Part shown: positions 24,156 through 31,425 of the stretch, in pieces
Position numbering within the stretch: position 1 is the first letter of the stretch
Layout of the letters: every line of letters starts with the position of its first letter
Assembly: GCA_031431475.1 (NCBI GenBank)
Contig: JANPDL010000022.1
Span: forward strand, 1-64,000
Length of the DNA: 64,000 nt
Direction: 5' to 3'
Source: JADCCX01 sp031431475
Lineage (GTDB): Bacteria; Pseudomonadota; Alphaproteobacteria; Rhizobiales; Beijerinckiaceae
The notes under the pieces: model-generated
What the model was told of the DNA's origin: nothing
The model's input: the letters and a program-made list of their open reading frames with translations, nothing else
The model's database searches: none
Program-made: the position numbers and the translations under genes

Positions 24156-25310
24156 ATGCGCACAACGATTCTTGCGGCGGCGCTGACCGCCGTTCTTTTC
24201 ACAGGATCAACACAGGCCCAGCAATCCAAAACTCTGGATGGCAAACCGACGCTCGTTGTAGGCCATCGCGGCGCACCGGGTTATTTGCCCGAGCATACTC
24301 TGGAATCCTACAAGCTCGCGATCGAGCAGGGCGTGGATTTCATCGAGCCCGATCTGGTTATGACAAAGGACGGCTATCTGATCGCCCGGCACGAACCGAT
24401 GCTGTCAGGAACCACCGATGTGGCGGAGCGCCCCGAATTCGCCAGCCGGAAACGCAAGATGCTGGTGGACGGTATTGAGACCGATGACTGGTTTGCGGGT
24501 GATTTCACGATTATCGAGATTCGCCAGCTGCGCGCCAAGCAGGCGCTGAAAGAGCGGGACCAGTCCCATAACGGCAAGTACCTGATCCCGACATTCCAGG
24601 AGATCATTGATCTCGCCAAATCTGAAACGGTCAGGCGCGGCCGCACCATCGGCGTCTATCCGGAGACCAAGCATCCGACGTTCCACAACGCTATCGGCCT
24701 GCCGCTGGAGCCTAGCCTCGTCGGTGTCCTCAATGCTGCGGGATGGACGACGCGTGACGCGCCGGTCTTTATCCAGAGCTTCGAGGTGTCCAATCTCAAA
24801 TTCCTGCGCCGCATCACCAATGTCCGGCTGATCCAGCTTGTGGATGCCGATGATGTCTCTGCAGATGGCAGCGTGGTTCTGGCTGCGCCGTCTCACAAGC
24901 CCTATGATTTCGTCATCACCGGCGACAAGCGTACCTTCGCTGATCTGCTCACCAAGAGCGGGCTACAGGAAATCCGGACCTACGCCGACGGCGTCTCGCC
25001 ATGGAAGCCCTATCTGATCCCGGCGAAACTTACGCTTGGTGCTGACGGAAAGCCTGTCGATCTGAATGGAGACGGGAAGATCGACGAGCAGGATCGCACC
25101 CTCATGCCGCCGACAAGCATTGTCGCGGATGCCCATGCGCTGGGTCTGCTTGTCCATACCTGGACCTTCCGCAGCGAGGCCCGGCGGCTGGCGTCGAATT
25201 TCAAGGGAGACCCGGCAGCTGAATACAAGCTGTTCTATCAGCTCGGCGTGGATGGTCTGTTCAGCGATTTCCCGGATCACGCGGTGAAGGCCCGCGCGGG
25301 AGTGCAATAA
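24156..25310 (+). CDS. glpQ: Periplasmic glycerophosphodiester phosphodiesterase
   Basis: GlpQ hydrolyses glycerophosphodiesters released from phospholipids to glycerol 3-phosphate and an alcohol. The 384-residue protein has a signal peptide (about residues 1-21, ending 'STQA') and the GDPD catalytic set: H37/R38 in 'VVGHRGAPGYLPEHT', E64 and D66 in 'FIEPDLVMTKDG', and H79 in 'IARHEP'. Near residue 300 an EF-hand-like loop 'DLNGDGKIDEQDR' suggests calcium binding, which fits the periplasmic GlpQ subgroup. The ATG is preceded by GGGAGC. No glp transport genes are adjacent. Confidence 0.9.
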   Translation: MRTTILAAALTAVLFTGSTQAQQSKTLDGKPTLVVGHRGAPGYLPEHTLESYKLAIEQGVDFIEPDLVMTKDGYLIARHEPMLSGTTDVAERPEFASRKRKMLVDGIETDDWFAGDFTIIEIRQLRAKQALKERDQSHNGKYLIPTFQEIIDLAKSETVRRGRTIGVYPETKHPTFHNAIGLPLEPSLVGVLNAAGWTTRDAPVFIQSFEVSNLKFLRRITNVRLIQLVDADDVSADGSVVLAAPSHKPYDFVITGDKRTFADLLTKSGLQEIRTYADGVSPWKPYLIPAKLTLGADGKPVDLNGDGKIDEQDRTLMPPTSIVADAHALGLLVHTWTFRSEARRLASNFKGDPAAEYKLFYQLGVDGLFSDFPDHAVKARAGVQ

Positions 25311-25365
25311 GAACGGTCAAAGGCAAGGGTTGCGGAAACGTCTGGCCTCTGGTTGAGAAAGAACC

Positions 25366-25989
25366 ATGTCTAAAACCAGCCTTTGTCTCATCACCCCGCC
25401 CGTCACCGATCCGGGGGCGTTCCGCTCCCTGCTGGATGCGGCGCTTGGGGCGGGCGGTATTCAATCCGTGCATCTGCGCCTCGCTGTTTCAGCCGAGCGT
25501 GACGCCCAGCATTTTGTTCAGGCCCTGGCTCCTGTCGTGCAAGACAGGGGCGCTGCGCTGATTATCGATCCTCCGGCGGACCTGCGCGAGGTTGCGCGCT
25601 GGGGGGCGGATGGGGTGCACATCGGTGATCCGAAGCTGCTGAAGGACGCGCTGCAGGCGCTTAGGCCGGACCGGATCGTAGGGGCCGGCGGGTTGCGCTC
25701 GAAGGATGCCGCTATGACAGCGGGTGAGGACGGCGTCGATTATGTTATGTTCGGAGAGCCCCGCGCCGATGGCAGCCTGCCACCGCCGGAGCAGGTGATC
25801 GAGCGCTGCCAGTGGTGGGCCGAGGTCTTCACCACGACTTGCGTGGGTTATGCGGCCACGCCGGAGATGGTGACCTCGCTTGCAGTCACGGGCGTGGAGT
25901 TCGTGGCTTTGGGCGAATGGCTCTTCAGCGGCTCGCCCGCCGAGGTTGCAGCACGGGTGAAGTCGGCTGCGGCTGGGCTGAAGGACTAA
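25366..25989 (+). CDS. Thiamine phosphate synthase-like protein (ThiE/TenI superfamily)
   Basis: A 207-residue TIM-barrel protein. Recognised segments are 'LCLITPPVTDPGAF', 'SVHLRL', 'GAALIIDPPADLREVARWGADGVHIG' and 'YVMFGEP', which align with ThiE/TenI. True ThiE has a stricter 'VGVTSA'-type phosphate loop and 'DGVHLGQED'; here these are altered ('DGVHIGDPK', 'YVMFGEPRADG'), so synthase activity is uncertain. A ThiE-like gene following fba is a common order in Hyphomicrobiales, where its role is not clear. Its last 65 bases overlap the 3' end of the converging muramidase gene. Confidence 0.78.
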   Translation: MSKTSLCLITPPVTDPGAFRSLLDAALGAGGIQSVHLRLAVSAERDAQHFVQALAPVVQDRGAALIIDPPADLREVARWGADGVHIGDPKLLKDALQALRPDRIVGAGGLRSKDAAMTAGEDGVDYVMFGEPRADGSLPPPEQVIERCQWWAEVFTTTCVGYAATPEMVTSLAVTGVEFVALGEWLFSGSPAEVAARVKSAAAGLKD

Positions 25990-26599
25990 TCCTGTCCTCC
26001 CCGTCGCGCATCGCCGCAAAGAACCGTCGCCCGTAACCCGCGATCAGCCCGGCCTGATCCTGACCGTTGACGATGCGCCGCGCCTGCATCCATTCCGCGC
26101 GCGTTGCATTGAAATAATCACCCAGCTTGCGCCCCGTGAACCAGCCTTCCTGCATACCGAGAATGAGGATGGTGGCCGCATTTTCGGGCTCAAGCGCGCG
26201 ATCAGGATTGGCCACGAGGTCAACGCCGATCAAATCGCCAACGCGACGATAGTTGTTCTTCCAGGTCAGCTGGACATAGCCGCGCCCGGCATAACGCGCG
26301 CCGTCACCGGGCTCCGTATTACCATTGGCGCGGGCGCGGGCGGGGCCGTCGCCCGCAATGTCGTAATTCTCCTGAAAATAGGCCTTGCCGCCACGCTCCT
26401 TGATGGGCTGCATCGTGGCGGCTGTTTCATGGAATGCGGTGGCGAGAGTGTAGGCGAGTTGTCGGCGGTCACCCGTTGCGCCGTGCTCCTGATCCCATCG
26501 ATCAAGGATAATGGTCAGGCCCTTCGCCTGCTTCGGCTGGAGATTGCCGTCGAACAGCGTCTGCCGGATGCGTTGAAAGAAAAAATCCCGGTCGATCAT
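25925..26599 (-). CDS. Glycoside hydrolase family 19-like muramidase/endolysin
   Basis: A 224-residue protein with a chitinase-19/lysozyme fold: the catalytic glutamate is in 'ATAFHETAATM' (E58), and 'YAGRGYVQLTWKNNYRRVG' (about residues 103-121) is the hallmark of GH19-type endolysins. Such enzymes cut peptidoglycan or chitin-like glycans. No signal peptide is seen and no phage genes are nearby, so it may be a domesticated endolysin. The C-terminal 20 residues are disordered (Ser/Pro/Gln-rich) and are encoded over the 3' end of the ThiE-like gene. Confidence 0.82.
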   Translation of the reverse strand: MIDRDFFFQRIRQTLFDGNLQPKQAKGLTIILDRWDQEHGATGDRRQLAYTLATAFHETAATMQPIKERGGKAYFQENYDIAGDGPARARANGNTEPGDGARYAGRGYVQLTWKNNYRRVGDLIGVDLVANPDRALEPENAATILILGMQEGWFTGRKLGDYFNATRAEWMQARRIVNGQDQAGLIAGYGRRFFAAMRDGEDRISPSAQPQPTSPVLQPRRASR

Positions 26600-26617
26600 G
26601 GCCGTTATCCCTATTGC

Positions 26618-26632
26618 ATTGCATGATGCAAT
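26618..26632. promoter_or_regulatory. Palindrome upstream of the muramidase gene
   Basis: ATTGCATGATGCAAT has perfect 7-base arms around a central G. It ends 19 bases upstream of the GH19 start codon, in the gap shared with the divergent inositol monophosphatase gene. It looks like a repressor site; no binding protein is identified. Confidence 0.35.
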
Positions 26633-26793
26633 CGCCTCTATCTAGGAATTAAGTCATATATATGGCATCCCAGATGTTTCGCGCTCCCCATCGCGCTTGA
26701 CCCGCTCTGCCAAGAGAGGCAGGAAACATTCCCGCCCTGTCAGGTGTACCGCTGTTTCTCCCCGCCAATATCTCTCGCCGCCAAGAGCTCCCT

Positions 26794-27591
26794 ATGATCC
26801 GCACCCCGCTGATGAATGTCATGACTGCCGCTGTCGTAAAGGCGGCGCGCGGATTGAAGCGCGATTTCGGCGAGGTCGCCATGCTGCAGGTCTCGCGCAA
26901 GGGCCCGGCGGATTTTGTCTCGGCTGCCGACAAGAAATCCGAGAAGGTGCTGTTCGAGGAGCTTTTGAAGGCACGCCCCGGCTACAGCTTCAGGATGGAG
27001 GAATCCGGGAGCGTCGAGGGCAAGGACAAGACGCATGTCTGGCATATCGACCCGCTGGACGGTACCACCAACTTCCTGCACGGCATCCCGCATTTCGCCA
27101 TTTCCGTCGCCCTTGAGCGTGATGGCCAGTTGGTGGCGGGTCTCGTCTACAACCCTGTGACGGACGAGATGTACATGGCCGAAAAGGGCCAGGGAGCCTA
27201 TCTCAACAATCAGCGGCTGCGCGTGGCGCAACGCAGCAATATCAACGAGGCCGTCGTGGTCTGCGGCATGCCGAACCTCGGCCGGGGAGACCACAAGCAG
27301 TTCCTCAACGAGGCGGCGCATGTGATGGCTCATGCCGCCGGGATGCGTCGTTACGGTGCAGCGGCGCTTGATCTGGCCTATGTGGCGGCGGGCCGGTTCG
27401 ACATCTACTGGGAGCGGGGACTGAGCACCTGGGATATGGCGGCGGGTGCCGTGATCGTGCGGGAAGCGGGCGGCTATGTCAGCGACGTGACGGGACACGG
27501 TGGCTTCATGGAGACCGGCAATGTGCTGGCCGGCAATGAAACCATGCAGAAAGAGCTGATCGCGCTTCTGAAGAAGGCGCAGACGGCGTAG
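26794..27591 (+). CDS. suhB: Inositol monophosphatase family protein (SuhB-like)
   Basis: A 265-residue magnesium-dependent phosphatase. Metal-site motifs are intact: Glu in 'RMEESG' (about residue 69), 'HIDPLDGTTNFLHGIPHF' (about residues 84-101) and 'GLSTWDMAAGAVIVREAGG' (about residues 209-227). The family removes phosphate from inositol monophosphates and similar sugars; in E. coli SuhB also affects transcription antitermination. The start chosen is ATG 26794. It is divergent from the muramidase gene and stands as its own transcription unit before the MetX-like gene. Confidence 0.92.
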   Translation: MIRTPLMNVMTAAVVKAARGLKRDFGEVAMLQVSRKGPADFVSAADKKSEKVLFEELLKARPGYSFRMEESGSVEGKDKTHVWHIDPLDGTTNFLHGIPHFAISVALERDGQLVAGLVYNPVTDEMYMAEKGQGAYLNNQRLRVAQRSNINEAVVVCGMPNLGRGDHKQFLNEAAHVMAHAAGMRRYGAAALDLAYVAAGRFDIYWERGLSTWDMAAGAVIVREAGGYVSDVTGHGGFMETGNVLAGNETMQKELIALLKKAQTA

Positions 27592-27679
27592 ACACTCGCG
27601 AAAGGGCTGGACGAGCCCGCGATCTCTTGATCAAATCAAACCTCGGGCCTGACCGAAAACAGGCCAAGGGGAGAGACGC

Positions 27680-28882
27680 ATGATCAGGACAGTTCTGGTG
27701 GCCACCGCCGCAACGATGCTTTGGGTATCTCCCGTGATTCAGAGCCCTGTTCAGGCCCAGACGCCTGCTGCCATGATCGTCGATAAAAAAGTCTTCGAGA
27801 TGCCAAGCCTGACGACGCTTGGCGGCAAGACGATCAAATCGGTCAAGGTTGGCTGGCAATCCGCAGGCACCCTGAATGCCGACCGCTCCAACGCCATCCT
27901 CATCACGCATTTCTTCTCCGGCAACAGCCACGCCTTCGGCAAATACAAGGCCGAGGATGCGGCCGCGGGCTACTGGGACGGGTTGATCGGGCCGGGCAAG
28001 GCCATCGATACCACGAAGTTCTTCGTCATTGCGTCCGACACGCTGGTGAACCTCAACACCGGCATGCCCAGCGTCACCACCACCGGCCCGGCCAGCACGA
28101 ACCCGGACACCGGCAAGCCTTACGGCATGGATTTCCCCGTGGTTGGTATCGGCGATTTCGTCAATGTGCAGAAGGCTTTGGCGGAAAGCCTCGGCATCCG
28201 CAAATGGCACACCGTGATGGGTGCCTCGATGGGTGCATTGCAGGCCTATGACTGGGCCGCGCGCTATCCTGACATGGTGGACCGCATCATTCCCGTGATC
28301 GGCGCGGCTGAGGCCTCTCCCTGGCTGATCGCCTGGCTTGATGCCTGGGCTTCGCCCATCCGCCTCGATCCGAAATGGAATAACGGAGATTACTACGGCA
28401 AGGACGCGCCCAATGCGGGCCTCGCCGATGCGCTGAAGCTCGTCAGCCTGCACGCCAACCACTGGGAATGGGCAGAAAAGGCCACCGGCCGCGCCCATGC
28501 CGAGGGCGGCAAGGACCCCGCCATCGACATGGCCAACCGCTACCGGATCGAGACGCTGCTCTCCAGTGGCGGCGCGGCGCGGGCCAAAATCTCGGATGCC
28601 AACCACTTCCTCTATCTGGTGAAGGCCAACCAGACCTTTGCACCGGGCGGCGCGCAAACGCTGGAGGACGCCGCGAAGAAGATCAAGGCCAAGACACTTC
28701 TGCTTTATGCGCCGGGCGATCAGGTTTTCCCCGCACCGTGGATCAAGGCAACGGAAGCCGCGCTGAAGGCCAATGGCGTCAGCGTGGACTCAGCCGAGAT
28801 CGCTGGACCGAACGGTCATCTCAACGGCGTTATCGGCCTGGGGCCGCATGGACCCAGGATCACAGAATTTCTGGCAAAATAG
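27680..28882 (+). CDS. Exported alpha/beta hydrolase related to homoserine O-acetyltransferase (MetX)
   Basis: The 400-residue protein has the MetX-type fold: 'VGWQSAGTLN', 'ILITHFFSGNSHA', the large insert 'FFVIASDTLVNLNTGMPSVTTTGPAS', nucleophile S183 in 'VMGASMGALQAYDWA', the acid in 'YAPGDQVFPA' and His in 'GPNGHLNGVIG'. Unlike MetX it carries a signal peptide (about residues 1-26, ending 'VQA'), so it acts in the periplasm where acetyl-CoA is absent. It is therefore more likely a hydrolase or a transferase with another donor. GGGGAGAG precedes the ATG. Substrate unknown. Confidence 0.82.
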   Translation: MIRTVLVATAATMLWVSPVIQSPVQAQTPAAMIVDKKVFEMPSLTTLGGKTIKSVKVGWQSAGTLNADRSNAILITHFFSGNSHAFGKYKAEDAAAGYWDGLIGPGKAIDTTKFFVIASDTLVNLNTGMPSVTTTGPASTNPDTGKPYGMDFPVVGIGDFVNVQKALAESLGIRKWHTVMGASMGALQAYDWAARYPDMVDRIIPVIGAAEASPWLIAWLDAWASPIRLDPKWNNGDYYGKDAPNAGLADALKLVSLHANHWEWAEKATGRAHAEGGKDPAIDMANRYRIETLLSSGGAARAKISDANHFLYLVKANQTFAPGGAQTLEDAAKKIKAKTLLLYAPGDQVFPAPWIKATEAALKANGVSVDSAEIAGPNGHLNGVIGLGPHGPRITEFLAK

Positions 28883-28981
28883 AGGCTCGCCCCGGTTTGT
28901 CACGATTTCGACACGGTGCCAGTTGTCATTGCGGCAGCCCCGCTGACCGCCTAACCTCTGTCGAAAGAGGAATTCTGCCGC

Positions 28982-29953
28982 ATGCCTGACCCCATCGATA
29001 TCAGCCATGACCCTTTGCGACTGACCACGCCACAGCGTTATCTGGTGCGTATGATCGTGTTCCTGCTGCTCGCGGGTTTCCTGCTGTTGATCCTGGCAAA
29101 GGATTTGCAAAAGGCCTTCATGGCGAACCCTGGGCTCAATGGGCTGATCATCGGCTGCCTCGGCATCGGCATCCTCCTGGCGCTGTGGCAAGTGATCCGC
29201 CTGTTCCGCGAGGTGCGCTGGGTGAACGAACTGCGCGGGGCAAGGCCTGATCTGGCCCTGCAATCTACGCCGTCGCTTCTGGCTCCTATTGCCACGCTCC
29301 TGGGTGACAAGGCGGGCCGCAGCGTGATTTCGATGAGCACGCTCCGATCAGTACTCGAATCGGTTGGCATGCGGCTCGACGAGATGCGCGATGTTTCGCG
29401 TTATCTGACCGGTCTGCTGGTGTTTCTGGGCCTGCTCGGCACGTTCTGGGGCCTGCTGGAGACCGTCAGTTCGGTCGGCGGCGTCATCGGCGCGATGCAG
29501 ACCGGCAAGGATGCGACGCTGCTGTTCGATGAGTTGAAAGCGGGATTGCAGGCTCCGCTGGCAGGCATGGGCATCTCGTTCTCGTCTTCGCTGTTCGGTC
29601 TCGCGGGATCATTGATCCTCGGATTTCTCGACCTTCAGGCCGGGCAGGCGCAGACACGCTTCTACAACGAGCTGGAAGACTGGCTCTCGACAACGGCCAA
29701 CGATGCGGTGCCTGCCGACAACGGCGATCTCTCCTCGGCGCTGGAGCGGCTCAACCGCCTGATCTCCAGCCAGTCTGGCGCTGCCGTCACCAACCAGTCC
29801 CTCGCAAGCCTCGCCGAGGGTATCCAGCAGCTGGTGCAGCATATGCGGCAGGAACAGCAGCAGATCCGTGACTGGGTAGAGGCGCAATCCGAAAGCCAGG
29901 CCGATGTGAAGAAGCTGCTGACGCATCTCACGTCTGAAAAGGAGCGCATCTGA
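28982..29953 (+). CDS. MotA/TolQ/ExbB proton-channel family protein
   Basis: A 323-residue inner-membrane protein with hydrophobic segments at about residues 22-40, 52-70, 140-162 and 190-215. The family core 'YLTGLLVFLGLLGTFWGLLETV...GMGISFSSSLFGLAGSLILGFLDLQ' carries the conserved polar residues of the proton path. The C-terminal 90 residues are helical and soluble. Its stop overlaps the ATG of an OmpA-domain gene, so the pair would form a stator-like channel anchored to peptidoglycan. It is a common uncharacterised pair in Hyphomicrobiales and distinct from flagellar MotAB. Confidence 0.85.
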   Translation: MPDPIDISHDPLRLTTPQRYLVRMIVFLLLAGFLLLILAKDLQKAFMANPGLNGLIIGCLGIGILLALWQVIRLFREVRWVNELRGARPDLALQSTPSLLAPIATLLGDKAGRSVISMSTLRSVLESVGMRLDEMRDVSRYLTGLLVFLGLLGTFWGLLETVSSVGGVIGAMQTGKDATLLFDELKAGLQAPLAGMGISFSSSLFGLAGSLILGFLDLQAGQAQTRFYNELEDWLSTTANDAVPADNGDLSSALERLNRLISSQSGAAVTNQSLASLAEGIQQLVQHMRQEQQQIRDWVEAQSESQADVKKLLTHLTSEKERI

Positions 29954-30969
29954 TGGCTCTGGCGCGCAACCGCCGCCGCCATCAGGGCGTCGATTACTGG
30001 CCAGCGTTTGTCGATGCACTGTCGACGATGCTGCTGGTCTTCGTGTTTCTCCTCGCTGTGTTCATGATGGCGCAATTTTTCCTGTCGCGTGAAGTCACTG
30101 GCCGCGACGACGCCCTCACACGCCTCAACCGCCAGATCGCGGAACTGACCGATCTGCTGGCGCTCGAAAAGGCCACGGGGCGGGGTCGCGACGATGCGAT
30201 TTCGGTGCTGACCACGACGCTGGAAGGTGCGCGCACCGAGGCGGACAAGCTGCGGGCGGAAGCTGGAGCGCTGGGCGGTGCGGCGGCAGGCGCTGCCACT
30301 GCTCAACGCGCGGCAGATGCGGAGCGCGCGCTCTCGGCTCGTGCTGCTGCGCAGGTCGAAATCCTCAACCAGCAGATTGCGGCCTTGCGTAGACAGCTGG
30401 CGGCGCTGGAAGAGACGCTGGGGACATCCGAGCAGAAAGACAAGGATGCACAGGCGCGTATTTCTGATCTGGGAGCGCGTCTGAATCTGGCGCTGGCGCA
30501 GCGCGTGCAGGAACTGACGCGCTACCGCTCGGACTTTTTTGGTCGCCTGCGCAATGTTCTGGCCAGCCGCCCGGAATTCCGCATCGTGGGTGACCGCTTC
30601 GTGATCCAGTCGGAAATCCTATTCGATGCCGGACAGGCCGCGCTGAACGCCGGTGGCCTGCCCGAACTCGACAAGCTGGCCAATGCGCTGATCGATGTCG
30701 CACGGGAGATTCCGCCGGATATCGCCTGGGTTTTGCGCGTTGATGGCCACACCGATGCGCGGCCCATCCGGTCGGTGCAATTCCCGTCGAACTGGGAACT
30801 CTCAGCCGCGCGCTCCATTGCCGTGGTGCGGTATCTCGCGACGCGCGGGATTCCAGAGACGCGCCTGCTTGCGGCAGGATTTGGCGAGTTTCAGCCGCTG
30901 GAAACGGGTGACAGCGATGATGTTCTGCGCCGCAACCGCCGGATTGAGCTGAAGCTGACGGAACGGTGA
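29953..30969 (+). CDS. OmpA/MotB-domain peptidoglycan-binding membrane protein
   Basis: A 338-residue partner of the MotA/ExbB-like protein. It has a short cytoplasmic N-terminus, one membrane helix (about residues 20-42, with Asp in 'WPAFVDALSTMLLVF', as in MotB), and a long coiled coil (about 50-175, Ala/Glu/Arg-rich). An OmpA-C domain (about 195-335) shows 'VDGHTDARPI', 'NWELSAARSIAVVRYL' and 'RRIELKL'. The domain would grip peptidoglycan while the helix sits in the channel. The ATG overlaps the upstream stop by 1 base. Confidence 0.87.
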   Translation: MALARNRRRHQGVDYWPAFVDALSTMLLVFVFLLAVFMMAQFFLSREVTGRDDALTRLNRQIAELTDLLALEKATGRGRDDAISVLTTTLEGARTEADKLRAEAGALGGAAAGAATAQRAADAERALSARAAAQVEILNQQIAALRRQLAALEETLGTSEQKDKDAQARISDLGARLNLALAQRVQELTRYRSDFFGRLRNVLASRPEFRIVGDRFVIQSEILFDAGQAALNAGGLPELDKLANALIDVAREIPPDIAWVLRVDGHTDARPIRSVQFPSNWELSAARSIAVVRYLATRGIPETRLLAAGFGEFQPLETGDSDDVLRRNRRIELKLTER

Positions 30970-30972
30970 GCC

Positions 30973-31425
30973 TTGGCTTTCGCCTTCCATTCGTTCAGTG
31001 ATACCGACCTCCCCCAACTCCTCGATCTCTGGGTCGCGAGCTGGTCGGAGGTCTATGCTGATATTGATTTCACCCAGCGCCGCCCGTGGTTTACTGATCA
31101 TATCGCGGGATGGGTCGCGGATAATGGCCAGTGTCGAATCGCAACCGAAACGAACTCGGGCGCGATAACAGGCTTCATTCTGATCAACACGCGGACGAAT
31201 CTGCTGGACCAGATTTGCGTAGGCACCGCGTGGAAAGGCCGGGGGGTGGCGGAAGCGCTGATGGCGGAAGCGCGACGGCTTTCACCGCACGAAATCCGCC
31301 TCGACGTGAACGCAATGAACCACCGCGCGCTTGGCTTCTACCAACGGGAAGGCTTCGTGAAGACCGGCGAAGGCGTCAACCCGCGCTCCGGCTTGCCGAT
31401 TTTCCACTATCGTTGGCAGCCCTGA
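30973..31425 (+). CDS. GNAT-family N-acetyltransferase
   Basis: A 150-residue acetyltransferase with 'LLDQICVGTAWKGRGVAEALMAEARRL' (about residues 76-102), the acetyl-CoA loop, and 'LDVNAMNHRALGFYQREGFVKTGEG' (about 110-134), the usual C-terminal half. The start is a TTG at 30973, 3 bases after the OmpA-domain gene, so it is probably part of that operon. No ATG lies early enough to retain the whole fold. Its last 50 bases overlap the 3' end of the converging ABC exporter gene. The acceptor is unknown. Confidence 0.82.
   Translation: MAFAFHSFSDTDLPQLLDLWVASWSEVYADIDFTQRRPWFTDHIAGWVADNGQCRIATETNSGAITGFILINTRTNLLDQICVGTAWKGRGVAEALMAEARRLSPHEIRLDVNAMNHRALGFYQREGFVKTGEGVNPRSGLPIFHYRWQP

Noticed and set aside
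25925..26632. Prophage remnant
   Set aside because: The GH19 muramidase resembles phage endolysins, but there is no holin, integrase, terminase, capsid or tail gene nearby.
28982..30969. Zorya anti-phage system (ZorAB-like proton channel)
   Set aside because: ZorA/ZorB also combine MotA-like and OmpA-domain proteins, but the effector genes zorC/zorD or zorE are absent. Downstream lies a GNAT gene, and the pair looks like a common housekeeping unit in this order.
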